NCBI RefSeq assembly: GCF_001889305.1
Contig: NZ_CP013074.1
Span: 1,364,001 to 1,428,000 of the forward strand
Direction of reading: 5' to 3'
Source: Dehalococcoides mccartyi
GTDB lineage: Bacteria; Chloroflexota; Dehalococcoidia; Dehalococcoidales; Dehalococcoidaceae
DNA length: 64,000 nt
Below are positions 51,478 through 61,500 of the stretch, piece by piece. The position numbers were made by a program, and so were the translations under genes. How positions within the stretch are numbered: position 1 is the stretch's first letter; each line of letters opens with the position of its first letter. The notes below the pieces were generated by a model, which was not told where the DNA came from, did not search any database, and saw nothing but the letters and a program-made list of their open reading frames with translations.

Positions 51478-51990
51478 ATGGCAGATAATGAACAATTTAA
51501 AATTTATGATGATACTATAAAACGTAGCTGGGTTGACCAATACTACACTGAGGTTGAACATGTCCAGCAGAGATTTCACTTTTTCTTGGTGTTAATGTCC
51601 TTTTTGATTGTGGCATTTGTAACACTGGTCATTAATATAGATGCTAACCCATTTTGTCTGCCCCTAATCTGTATACTAATAGGTTTCGGCTTTATACTCT
51701 CAATTTACTTTAGTCTAATCTCATATTTTCAAACCAGAGTCATAATGCAAGTGTCAGAAGGCAAACTTTGTTCACCGGTGGCAGGTGATAAAAGAAAATC
51801 AACGGAATGGTTGAGCGAATGGTTACCTGACCATTTTGAATATTTATTTAGCCCGTTTGACTTCAACAAGAAAAGTCCGGTAAGCCATACATGGTTTGTG
51901 CCGTCTCTTTTCGCATTGCTTTGGTTATTTTTTGCCTTTCTTACTTACTGGATCATAAACTTTGAAATACTTGTATTCTGCTTTCACTAA
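51478..51990 (+). CDS. Membrane protein of unknown function
   Basis: A 170-residue protein with two hydrophobic segments in the first half (FHFFLVLMSFLIVAFVTLVI and FCLPLICILIGFGFILSIYF) and a third near the C-terminus (WFVPSLFALLWLFFAFLTYW). The N-terminal ~40 residues are cytosolic-looking and charged. AAGAGG SD before ATG 51478. It sits alone between DUF72 and the excisionase-like gene, in AT-rich DNA. No family recognised. Confidence 0.6.
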   Translation: MADNEQFKIYDDTIKRSWVDQYYTEVEHVQQRFHFFLVLMSFLIVAFVTLVINIDANPFCLPLICILIGFGFILSIYFSLISYFQTRVIMQVSEGKLCSPVAGDKRKSTEWLSEWLPDHFEYLFSPFDFNKKSPVSHTWFVPSLFALLWLFFAFLTYWIINFEILVFCFH

Positions 51991-52038
51991 ATCGTCACTG
52001 TTCACCCGGGGAAATCACCTCTTAGGCTATAGGTATAT

Positions 52039-52305
52039 TTACGCTGATAGAAGTATCTGCATTGAAATCATTTTATCCAACTGCATCCGGGGAATAAGAA
52101 TCCTGCGGCCAAATCTGAGACTAGGAATTTTTCCAGTGTGAACTAGTTCGTAAACCCCACTTTTACTAACTCCTAACAGCTTAGTCACTTCTTGAACAGA
52201 TAAAGTCAATTTTTCATCCTGAACTTCTAATGGTTTGCATATCAAACTTAGCTTATTACTTGCTTGCGCTGTCTTAGTTTCCGAGACAAATTTTTTAACA
52301 ATCAT
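52039..52305 (-). CDS. Excisionase-like HTH protein beside defence cargo 2
   Basis: An 88-residue paralogue of the protein at 24637-24894: nearly the same N-terminal 35 residues and HTH (LSVQEVTKLLGVSKSGVYELVHTGKIPSLRFGRRILIPRMQLDKMI). It ends the DISARM-related operon, 24 bases after DUF499 in the same direction, so it may be co-transcribed with it. It may regulate cargo expression or excision. Confidence 0.75.
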   Translation of the reverse strand: MIVKKFVSETKTAQASNKLSLICKPLEVQDEKLTLSVQEVTKLLGVSKSGVYELVHTGKIPSLRFGRRILIPRMQLDKMISMQILLSA

Positions 52306-52329
52306 ACTGACTAATCATCCTATTGCCTT

Positions 52330-55300
52330 CTATTCTTTTTCAAAACCTTGACTGGTAAATTTCAGAGTGCGGCTATTCTCGGTAACTGTACGAACAACAT
52401 TGTCTGGGGCTCCGGAAGGTATATTTGCTTCTATTTCAAGAGTTACTTTTACATCAGCTCCTTCTAAAGAAATGAGATGTGCGACTACTTCCTCGGCGAT
52501 TTTACCAGCATCTCTTCCTACGCGAACTGGATCCAAACTAACTGTCCCGTAAAAACGCTTTGGAGCCTTTGGTTTTCCTAGTATAGTAGTTCCCGTATCC
52601 GGAGAGTAACCAGCGGTCACAGGAGCGGTGCCAGTTCCCTCCGGAGTAAAACCCCCGTTTGTGCCCAATTTCGGAGTTGTTTCAGCTGCAATTTGCTTTC
52701 CCGCTATCTCGGAGTTAACAACTACTCCAGAGACATTGCTACCAAGAGCATTCATCTGTTGCCCACAGCATAGACCACGATAACGTTTAGCATTTTCATC
52801 ATAACTATCAGCATAAGCAAAAGTATCCTGTCTCCATAATAAAGACCTGACTCCTTGTTGAATTGCCAATATAAGTACTGAAGTATCTTTAAGACGTGGA
52901 AGATAGCAATACTGAGCAAAATCATCTGCAAGTTGCTTGACTTCAACATGATCCCCACGCCAAAGTGGAATTTTATCCAATTCGAGGCGTAGGTTTGTGC
53001 CAGCTAACCTGGTTAGCAATAACTCCTCATTTTTCATTCTCTTACTGGCGCGTATTGCCAAACTATCTTGACCTGTTAAGCGATAAGCCTTCCATTCCAT
53101 GGATTTCTTATAGTCTGGTTGTACCGGCACTAGAAGCCACTGGTAAGCTTCAGGTATTCTTGCTACCACTACACCATCAGCACTGGTACGCTGAGTTTCC
53201 GCTCCTCTCACCTGATTCGCTGTGAGGTCGAGACGTTCACGGTCACCGATGATTGATTCCCATGCCAGGAAAATTCTCACTGCCTCATCCAAATCTTGTA
53301 ATCTAGTTTTATCTACAGCTAAAAACACTAGAGTATTTCGATAATACCGTTGAGAACTGCCTCGAGTTTCCAGCATAGTTTTTGCTGCCGCTTCTGCCAT
53401 ATTTTCAGCATCTTTTACATATGGATATTCAATTCCTAAAACAACTAGCCTAGCATCCGTATCATCTGGTATATCTTGGCCAGAATGCGGGAAAGGATGA
53501 ACTCGACTAAATTCTCCAGTGCTCCTTACGTCTACACGCACACGTTTTTCAATCTCAGCGGCGACTGCTTCGGGATTACGTTTCAAATCCTCAGCTCGTT
53601 CTGCTGCCATTTGTGTGAGAGTCGGCTGAGTGGAATACCAATACCTCGGGCCATCCTGATATAGATATGTGGCAGAGCTAGCTAGGCGTCGCATTGCATC
53701 TCCAAAAATTGCAGCGGATTCGCCAGGCATAACGCAACCTAATTTTATACGGCGATCTTCGATACCACGATGGGCAGCAGTGGCGGTTGGAGCGGACCCT
53801 AGATAAATTGTTCTTGTTACTCTGCGGCAGGCTGATAACTTCCCCAGGTTGGGAATCTCATTATCCATCCTCAACGGAAGAGAACTCGGCCCATCTACAT
53901 CCTTTTCAATAACCGGAGTCCAGTTATCAGAGAGGTAACGAGTAAGTTCAAATTGAACGTATGAATCAGAGATGGGTATACTGCAAGGCATAATTAAAGG
54001 ATTTTGGTCACCTTTTTCCCAAAGATTATGTATCACAGCAGCCATAAGCCTTAAAACACCACGTGTGCGTTGAAACTTTACTAGAGTTGACCAGTCAGAG
54101 TAGAGGCGATCAAAAACCTCAGGATGTATTGGGTAAGCTGCTTTTAAACGTGATTCGTATTCAGCATTGCGGCTTTCATTGGGGAATTCTTGCTGCTGAG
54201 TATTATATAAATCGTGAAAAGCACGTGCCACTGTATCTCTAGCGACGAATTGACTTTGTTCCGTTAGCGGTTCAAACAATCTACGACGGACAATTTCAAA
54301 ACCTTCTTCTGCGCTGGCTGGTTTCCACGAAGATTCTATTCTACCGATAACATTGTGCAAACGTTCCAGCGCTTCTCTACCACGCTGTCCTCCTACCTCA
54401 GTATCGTCCGCTTGGGTATGGGGAGAGCCAGTAGTATCTGAGGCTGGTAAACTTATGACCAATAAACAGTTTTTCGCGAGTTTAGCAGACTCAGTTAGTG
54501 TTTGGGCAAAAGTAAACTGGGTTTCGAAGTTGCCGGCCGGGAGTTGAATACCATCTTTATCATGCAGTTGGCGGGCATAAGCTACCCATTCGTCTATCAG
54601 TATTATGCAAGGACCATATTGGATTAATAACTCCCGTAACCTATCACCTGGATTGGTAGCTTTTTCATCATCGGCACGGATTGTATCGTATGCCTTTTTA
54701 CCACCTAACTGCCATGCGATCTCTCCCCAAAGAGTGTGTATAATCGTACCATCAGTTTTCTTGACGGGATTGCCTGGCGAAATGCGGTTCCCTACTAAAA
54801 CTACTCTCTTAACAATTGGCAGTTTTTCAACTTTCGCCTCTTTCATTATGGCTTCCACACCAGGAAGATCAGTGGGTGGGGTACCGGAAAATAAATGATA
54901 AAGCGCTAACATCGAGTGGGTTTTACCGCCACCGAAATTGGTTTGAAGTTGTACTACTGGATCGCCGCCTTTACGGCTAACTCGTTGGATAGCTGAAATT
55001 AATAATTTTTTCAAACTATCTGTTAAAAAGGTCCGGCGGAAAAACTCTACTGGTTTCCGGTATTCATCGGAGCCTTCTCCAAGATGCACCTGCCATAAAT
55101 CGGCAGCGAACTCTGCTTGTTGGTAAGTACCACTTGCTACGTCCTGATGGGGACTTACCACACTACGCCAAGGTTTGAGATTCCCCGCTACTTGACTTTC
55201 GAATAAACCATCTGATGCTTTACGTTTCTCATTTCGTACCTGTTCGTCAAAATTAAGACGCAGGAGCTCCTTTTTCATTTTATCGATGTCTTCTGCTTGG

Positions 55301-55674
55301 GGAGATGAAATTGCAGACAATAAACGATTGGCTGTATCCATTGTTCGATATGTATCATCTGATGAGAAAGCTTCCTGATGTGCCCATTTGTTGCGATAAC
55401 CACGCAGCTCTCCCACAAAACCACGTTCCGCAGGTCCAAGAGTATTCTTAAATACTTCGTTCCAACTATCCCACATCAGGTGTAGCAAGCCAGCTACATC
55501 CCATTCTTTTATGGGTTTATTAGCATAAAGCCGGTCTTCCTGCATAATTCTATTGATTGCCATAGTCAGCCCGGTACCAAAGGCAGTTTTTGCTTCCCTC
55601 TCCACAAATGGACTCAAACCCTCTTTGAGCAAGTCCATTGCTTTAGTGACTCGTTCGTAATTCGTAATTGCCAT
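52330..55674 (-). CDS. DUF499 ATPase with Swt1-type HEPN N-terminus
   Basis: A 1114-residue protein. The first ~130 residues look like a Swt1-family HEPN domain, with ELRGYRNKWAHQ holding an R-x4-H motif near residue 96-101. An AAA+/P-loop ATPase follows: NFGGGKTH at 246-253 and Walker B IILIDEW with Asp361/Glu362. The remainder belongs to the DUF499 family, known from defence islands with DUF1156 methylases and helicases. ATG 55674 is 13 bases after the methylase stop. It is the fourth gene of the operon. The HEPN part might act as ribonuclease effector; this is inferred from one motif. Confidence 0.8.
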   Translation of the reverse strand: MAITNYERVTKAMDLLKEGLSPFVEREAKTAFGTGLTMAINRIMQEDRLYANKPIKEWDVAGLLHLMWDSWNEVFKNTLGPAERGFVGELRGYRNKWAHQEAFSSDDTYRTMDTANRLLSAISSPQAEDIDKMKKELLRLNFDEQVRNEKRKASDGLFESQVAGNLKPWRSVVSPHQDVASGTYQQAEFAADLWQVHLGEGSDEYRKPVEFFRRTFLTDSLKKLLISAIQRVSRKGGDPVVQLQTNFGGGKTHSMLALYHLFSGTPPTDLPGVEAIMKEAKVEKLPIVKRVVLVGNRISPGNPVKKTDGTIIHTLWGEIAWQLGGKKAYDTIRADDEKATNPGDRLRELLIQYGPCIILIDEWVAYARQLHDKDGIQLPAGNFETQFTFAQTLTESAKLAKNCLLVISLPASDTTGSPHTQADDTEVGGQRGREALERLHNVIGRIESSWKPASAEEGFEIVRRRLFEPLTEQSQFVARDTVARAFHDLYNTQQQEFPNESRNAEYESRLKAAYPIHPEVFDRLYSDWSTLVKFQRTRGVLRLMAAVIHNLWEKGDQNPLIMPCSIPISDSYVQFELTRYLSDNWTPVIEKDVDGPSSLPLRMDNEIPNLGKLSACRRVTRTIYLGSAPTATAAHRGIEDRRIKLGCVMPGESAAIFGDAMRRLASSATYLYQDGPRYWYSTQPTLTQMAAERAEDLKRNPEAVAAEIEKRVRVDVRSTGEFSRVHPFPHSGQDIPDDTDARLVVLGIEYPYVKDAENMAEAAAKTMLETRGSSQRYYRNTLVFLAVDKTRLQDLDEAVRIFLAWESIIGDRERLDLTANQVRGAETQRTSADGVVVARIPEAYQWLLVPVQPDYKKSMEWKAYRLTGQDSLAIRASKRMKNEELLLTRLAGTNLRLELDKIPLWRGDHVEVKQLADDFAQYCYLPRLKDTSVLILAIQQGVRSLLWRQDTFAYADSYDENAKRYRGLCCGQQMNALGSNVSGVVVNSEIAGKQIAAETTPKLGTNGGFTPEGTGTAPVTAGYSPDTGTTILGKPKAPKRFYGTVSLDPVRVGRDAGKIAEEVVAHLISLEGADVKVTLEIEANIPSGAPDNVVRTVTENSRTLKFTSQGFEKE

Positions 55675-55687
55675 ACGCTTTCTCCTA

Positions 55688-58564
55688 TTAAATCATCTGC
55701 CCTTGTCGTGGCTTTAGTTTGTCTTGTTCTTGAGCAAGACGAAGTATTTCAGGCCAGCTCTTTACGAGACTATTATAAAGCCCAGCTTCCGCTGAACGTT
55801 TTTTACGGACGCTGACAGTATATAGGCGGTACGCCAACTCGCGGGCAATTTCGGCTTTACTGCCCAGTTTGGTGACCAATTCTGCCGCCGGACCTTCACC
55901 GCCAGCTTCCAAGGCACGGATCAACTGATGTGTCATTTCCCAAACAGTCAATCTCTTGTCTTGTTCTGGTTCCCAGTCGGCCGGTAGCTCCGATGGTTTG
56001 AAAAGTCGGACTCTGCCACTACCGGAAGTGAGAATGCCAGCGCTTACCAATCCGCCTACACTAGTGTTTTTAGATTTGGATAACTGCTCCGCGATGCCGT
56101 AATCACCTTCGATGAAACCGAATTGGTCAAACCATACCAAAGCCCAACGAGTATCCGAATCAAAATCGCCTTCCTGTTCGGTAAGAACCTCGTAGAGAGT
56201 TTGGTTAATAAGGCGCAATGCATCTCGTACAGAGAGGGCATTCCCTTCAGCATCAATCACCTTTTCATAACTCGTATAAATTGCCATGCCAGGACCGATT
56301 GCAGCCTGTTCCAAATCCACCGGGGCAATATTCCCGCGTTGCAGATTGATCAAAGCAGGTGGTAATTCTGACTTTAGCCTCGCGACAAATTCCCGGCGGG
56401 TAGTTATTTTCGCTTCTGACGACCGAGGCCGGCAGACCATTACTATGCTCGATGCAAGTGCGTTTGTATCAATACTAATTGTTCTCCCTTGTTTTTCTGT
56501 TCGCATAGGCCAGGTTCCGGTAAGAACAAAACCTGCGTCAATTACTGCATTCAAAAATGTTTCCCATCCAGTACTTGATATCCCCTCTAAGTTCTCATCT
56601 TCGAATTGTTTGAAAGCATAATATATGGTAACAGGAAAGGACTGATGTGCCTGTTCTGCTAAACGCCGCATTGCTCTGGTCATGCCTCCAAGGAAGAATT
56701 CTTCAGCTTCTTGCTTGCTTCCATGACGAAAAGGCGAAGCTATTAACTCTTCAGCTTTAGGGGTGGTTAATGTTGAAAATAAGGTGGGAAAAACCGATTT
56801 AATCGATCGCCTAAGCCAAATGTAGAAGAAATCTGATAGATCAGCATAGCCTATGTTGTCATAGTACGGGGGATCAGTAGAAACTATCTTCGCCCTCGTT
56901 ATCGTTTGACTATTCGCATCTGCTTGTGTTGCAAAACCTATCACCTTACTGCCAAGACTTTCAAAACTCTTCACTTGCCTTTCAAAAAGGTTGTTGAAGC
57001 TACCTGACGAATCACAAAAGGGGTTGCTTTCTGCAAAATCCCAGACCATAGGAATTGCTTGCCGCGCAAATACACTTCGCATCTGCTCGTTCGGAGAGTT
57101 CCATCCACAGAAAGAAGATGAATGGTTTGCCACTTGATTTACCAAGAACGCCAAGTACACTGCTACTGCATCCGCGTAAGCGTCAGCGCCGTTACCCCCA
57201 GTATCAATTCTCTTGCCGCCAATGGTTAACCCAGATGCAATAGCGTCTTTTACTATGTTGTTTCGCGCCTCTTCCACTAAACTAGAAAAAGTGGTCAAGG
57301 CGGTGAGTTGACGAAGTGTAAAAAGATCTCGCCAATGAGTCATTCCATATGCTTGGATACGGAACCCTAGTGCCTTCCTGGGTAATTCCGCTTCAGGCAC
57401 TTCATTAGGATCTGCCTCCTTTGCAATAGACTCCATCTCGTCTGTAGGTGGCAAATAGATCCGTCCATGTTCTCCTTCCGCTACGATAGCCATGAGACGT
57501 GAACCCATTCTTCCTGCTTTTGCCTCATCTCGTAAGTATTCAAATGACATTGGAGCTTGAGACATCAGGCAAAAAAAACTGCTCCCGCTACTTCCGGTTT
57601 TAGTTCCTCGCAGTGTGCTAGTGTCCCTCGGCTTGCCAACTTTCACCGTGAAGCGATAATTGTTTCCTTCAATCATTGGCTGTACATAGGCTTCCTTGCC
57701 CGGTTTAGTCGAAACCATGAAGTTAGTCGCGAGCGGCACGTCTACATTCCTAAAAGCCGGATTTGGACTTTTCGCAGTGCGTGCCCACAGCCAGGCAATC
57801 ACGGTCAGCTTTTGTCCAACTAATGGCCTCAAATCAGGCCTCTCTTTAGCCATTGCAGCAGTGACTTCGACTTTAGGGTATAAGCGGCCAATGCGCTTTT
57901 CGGCTTCATCACGCATCCACTTACCATAATAGCGCACATCTTCGGCTAATCCAGAGGCTCCATTCCAGGACCCGGAGTGCCCCATATTTCTTCTAGCTTC
58001 TGGATTCACCGGTGGTTTACCGGCAAATCTGGAAGGTATCTCAATCATCGCTTTATTTATAAGTACTGCCACAGGATTGAGGTCGCTAGCGTAGGCTTCT
58101 AATCCTAATCGTTGCGCTTCCAATGGTAAGGCACCACCTCCAGCAAAAGGATCATGAAACGCGGGTAATATGTGCCGGTTAAATAGCTCTTTTGCTTCCG
58201 GATGGTCAGCATTCTCAGCGCAGGTAGAACGCCAACTTTGCCATATTTCACTTCGCGCTGCTTCAAGAACAGTCTCGTTATTTGTATTCTCCCACTGGAC
58301 CAAGTTCTCAATAATCTTAAAAAGGCGCTGTCGTTCTTTTTCCTGCTTTTCTGGGGTGGGGAAGATATCGGGGTGTGCTGAAGGATCATCCACCATCTGT
58401 GCAAAGATAACAGCACGGGCAGCCGCTAGAGGGCGTCGCGCCCACCAAAGATGTAATGTGGAAGGATGCCCGTGGCGAATAGACTTTTCTCTGGCTGAAG
58501 CTTCGTTTATTGCCTCCAACGGCAGGGCAACTTCAATCAATTTCTTGTTAGTTTTTACGCTCAT
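55688..58564 (-). CDS. DUF1156 DNA methyltransferase
   Basis: A 958-residue DNA methylase, probably adenine-specific. The DUF1156 start KKLIEVALPLEAINEASAREKSIRHGHPSTLHLWWARRPLAAAR is followed by SAM-binding DPFAGGGALPLEAQRLG at 138-154 and the catalytic DPPYYDNIGYADLSDFFYIWL at 564 onwards. It is much larger than ordinary adenine methylases and has long insertions between the motifs. In related systems the methylase marks host DNA. It overlaps the sacsin-like gene by 4 bases and precedes DUF499. No separate specificity subunit was seen. Confidence 0.88.
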   Translation of the reverse strand: MSVKTNKKLIEVALPLEAINEASAREKSIRHGHPSTLHLWWARRPLAAARAVIFAQMVDDPSAHPDIFPTPEKQEKERQRLFKIIENLVQWENTNNETVLEAARSEIWQSWRSTCAENADHPEAKELFNRHILPAFHDPFAGGGALPLEAQRLGLEAYASDLNPVAVLINKAMIEIPSRFAGKPPVNPEARRNMGHSGSWNGASGLAEDVRYYGKWMRDEAEKRIGRLYPKVEVTAAMAKERPDLRPLVGQKLTVIAWLWARTAKSPNPAFRNVDVPLATNFMVSTKPGKEAYVQPMIEGNNYRFTVKVGKPRDTSTLRGTKTGSSGSSFFCLMSQAPMSFEYLRDEAKAGRMGSRLMAIVAEGEHGRIYLPPTDEMESIAKEADPNEVPEAELPRKALGFRIQAYGMTHWRDLFTLRQLTALTTFSSLVEEARNNIVKDAIASGLTIGGKRIDTGGNGADAYADAVAVYLAFLVNQVANHSSSFCGWNSPNEQMRSVFARQAIPMVWDFAESNPFCDSSGSFNNLFERQVKSFESLGSKVIGFATQADANSQTITRAKIVSTDPPYYDNIGYADLSDFFYIWLRRSIKSVFPTLFSTLTTPKAEELIASPFRHGSKQEAEEFFLGGMTRAMRRLAEQAHQSFPVTIYYAFKQFEDENLEGISSTGWETFLNAVIDAGFVLTGTWPMRTEKQGRTISIDTNALASSIVMVCRPRSSEAKITTRREFVARLKSELPPALINLQRGNIAPVDLEQAAIGPGMAIYTSYEKVIDAEGNALSVRDALRLINQTLYEVLTEQEGDFDSDTRWALVWFDQFGFIEGDYGIAEQLSKSKNTSVGGLVSAGILTSGSGRVRLFKPSELPADWEPEQDKRLTVWEMTHQLIRALEAGGEGPAAELVTKLGSKAEIARELAYRLYTVSVRKKRSAEAGLYNSLVKSWPEILRLAQEQDKLKPRQGQMI

Positions 58565-61500
58565 CTTTTATACACCAACCTGTAAGAAGCTGAAGTTAAT
58601 TCCAGTTCTTTGTTTTCACGCATGCTCATTAATCGGTACCCCGAGATTTCCTCAGGTTCATCTTGCGTATCTACTATGACTATAGAATAGAGCCTCGGAA
58701 ACTTTTCACACAAACCCCAAATATCTGTGTCAATTTGCATGGGTTCGAGTTCTAAACAATGTTCTTTAACCCAGTAATACTGTGTAATTTCACCGGATTT
58801 ATCGTGCATTTCCCAATGGAAGCCATTGCCATGCGATCGCTCAAGCCAACTTCCGTCAGAATGGTAATATCTATCATTTCCGTCTGTGGAAAAACCATTA
58901 ATGAATGCAAATCGGTCTATCAAAGATGGTCGAATGGGCTTAATAGGCTTTGGCGGTTTAGGTTTCTCTTCGCCAGTATCCTTCAGTTCTTCGTTGGCAG
59001 GCTCAGGCTCGTGGATTTGTTCAGGAGGCTCTAAAGTAGGACCTACAACGATATCGACATTCTCATTTTTTTCGTTTTCGTCTTCTGCTGTGGATGTCTG
59101 GCCCTGTTGCACTACTTTAGGCTGAATCGATTCTATTGGCTCAGTTTCAATTTCACTCAGGGGAGCTAACTTAAAATTCTCCTCAATATATTCAATTACG
59201 AACTCAGGGGGGCGATCATAACATAGCATAATTGCGTCGTTGATTTCTTTATTCTGGAACAGTCCTCCGATTTCTTGTGGGACAGCCTTTGCAATCTTTG
59301 CCGGTGATTGTCTAGCTACATAAAGATTTGAATCTTTCCATAGAGCTGGAATGCTGCGAGCTGTGCCGGCAGGGGTTCCCGCGATATATGGAATGGTTTC
59401 GAGTGCATCGGTAATCTGCCATAACGTCTTTGAAAGCCGTCTGCCAAGCTGACGAATCCGGTTAGTTTCCTCCTCATTCGCAATAATGATACGGCTTAAC
59501 CCTTTACCAAGTGCTTCTATCCATAATTTTGACTTTGGTGCATCAGAACGAAATATTGTCTCTTGAAAATGTTCTTCAATATTGTTTATCAATCTTGCGA
59601 TATTAGAAAAGGGAGGTTGCTGACATTGACTTTCACTTAGAGACTGTAAATTCGCGGTCTTGTGTTTAATTACAGAGAACAAATGAGAATAAGGAACCAA
59701 CGATTGCATCGTTATTACATATTCGAAATCTTCTATCGGTGTCCACTTCCCCTCAAGGTCTATCCAATGTCTGCATTCATTCCAAATACGATCAGGATAA
59801 CGTGGAAGTAACGCTCTAACTCTCCTGAGATCTTCTGGAGTAAGCGATTGATTTGAAGTCAGACTTAAAAGCCAAGTGATGGCCAGGTCCGCTGTAGGCT
59901 TGGTAGCGATACCCAGTTTCTGCCATATCGCTAAATGACGAACCAAAGAATGGACGAGAGGTGCTCCTGGTACTGTTTCTTCATCTGGAGCTAAATAAAC
60001 GTCTTCCAGACTTGCCCAACCAATCACACCATTCGTTTCGGTCAATACAATTTTCTCTTGTTCAAAAGTATCTTTAATATCCTGCAATTCTTCGGTGTCA
60101 CATTTATTAGTTATCTGATCCAGACTTTGATACCATTTCAAGACTTCATGAAGTGGAGGCGAAGAAGCTTTCGACAATGCTCGTAAACGCTCCAACAATT
60201 TGTCGGGTCCAGTCGGTGTATCCCTTACTCCCAGCATTTGAAGTAATGGACGGTTTGTCTCCGTATCAATTTCAGCGGCAACGAATGACTCTACACCTAA
60301 TAAAGCTTCTGTTTCTGGTGTTCGTCGCAGTAATTCGGCGGGTTGACGAGGTTCTCCGTGAGTATCCTCTAAGCATGCTAATTCACGAAACTTCATGATC
60401 CATTTAGGTACTATTACATCCGACGTAACTGCTGATGTGCTCCCGGTTGTAGCTACATGAAGTGCCCTGGCCGATAATGCTTTGGACCAATATGTGGAAG
60501 GTTGTTCGATTATATGATTCAGCAACTGCGACCAAAACTTCTTATCTTCTTTAGCCAATCCCTTCCAGTGTTCCCAAAAGGATTGTTCAAAATCCCAATC
60601 TAGAAAAGAAAAATGCTCTGTCTTATACCTGTAATCCAGTCTCCCATTGAATGTACGTTCACTAAGACGATTGTTCAGACTATATTTACTATAAATATTG
60701 CTTTTGGTGTTATCCAAGGGTACAAATGTTAATAAACGGCTACGGTCAGATTTTATCCACGCTGCCCAATCTTCGGTAGAGCAGCTTCCAGAAGACTTAG
60801 AATAATCCTCGTGAAGGACGTGCTCTTGGTACCATTTTTCTACAACAAACATATCTAAATCAGATGTGATATTAGCTAAAATGCCTTTCGCCGGACGCCG
60901 ATAATTATCCTGAGTCACAAATTGGAATGTCTCGGAAATCTGAGCCCCTAGCTTGGCAGCAATATGAGCTAGCCTAACGCAATCAGAACGATTACAACTC
61001 TGTTGAGTAAAAAACTTTGTGCTGACCTGTTCCATCACGCTCCCCACATCAGAAGCTTGAACCAGATTCAATGCATTTAATACTTTGTACGCTGATTCTA
61101 CTTGTTCAGCAAGCACTTTATCCTGCCTGTTTACAGAATTAAGGCGCTGCTCGGCCAAAAACCTGGGCCAGTTTTGATTTAATACAAGTAAATAAGCTGA
61201 CAGGAATTCCCAATCTTCCTGGGATTCAAGTAACTGCTTTTCTCCCAGTCTAACTAGCTCCTGAGTAGAATAGAGGATGTCTTTACTTTGTACCGGGACT
61301 ATTCGAACGCCGCGGTGGTCATTATAGTAGTACGACACAACCTGATCCGAGATGTAAGCCCATAAAATCATTAACTGACGCCAAGTACCCGGGTTAGGCA
61401 CGTGTTTTGATTCCAGTACTTGCACTACTTGAGACTTGTCTATCACATCAACATATTGCCAATTGATTAGTTTTTGACAACATTTACTGCCTATACTCCT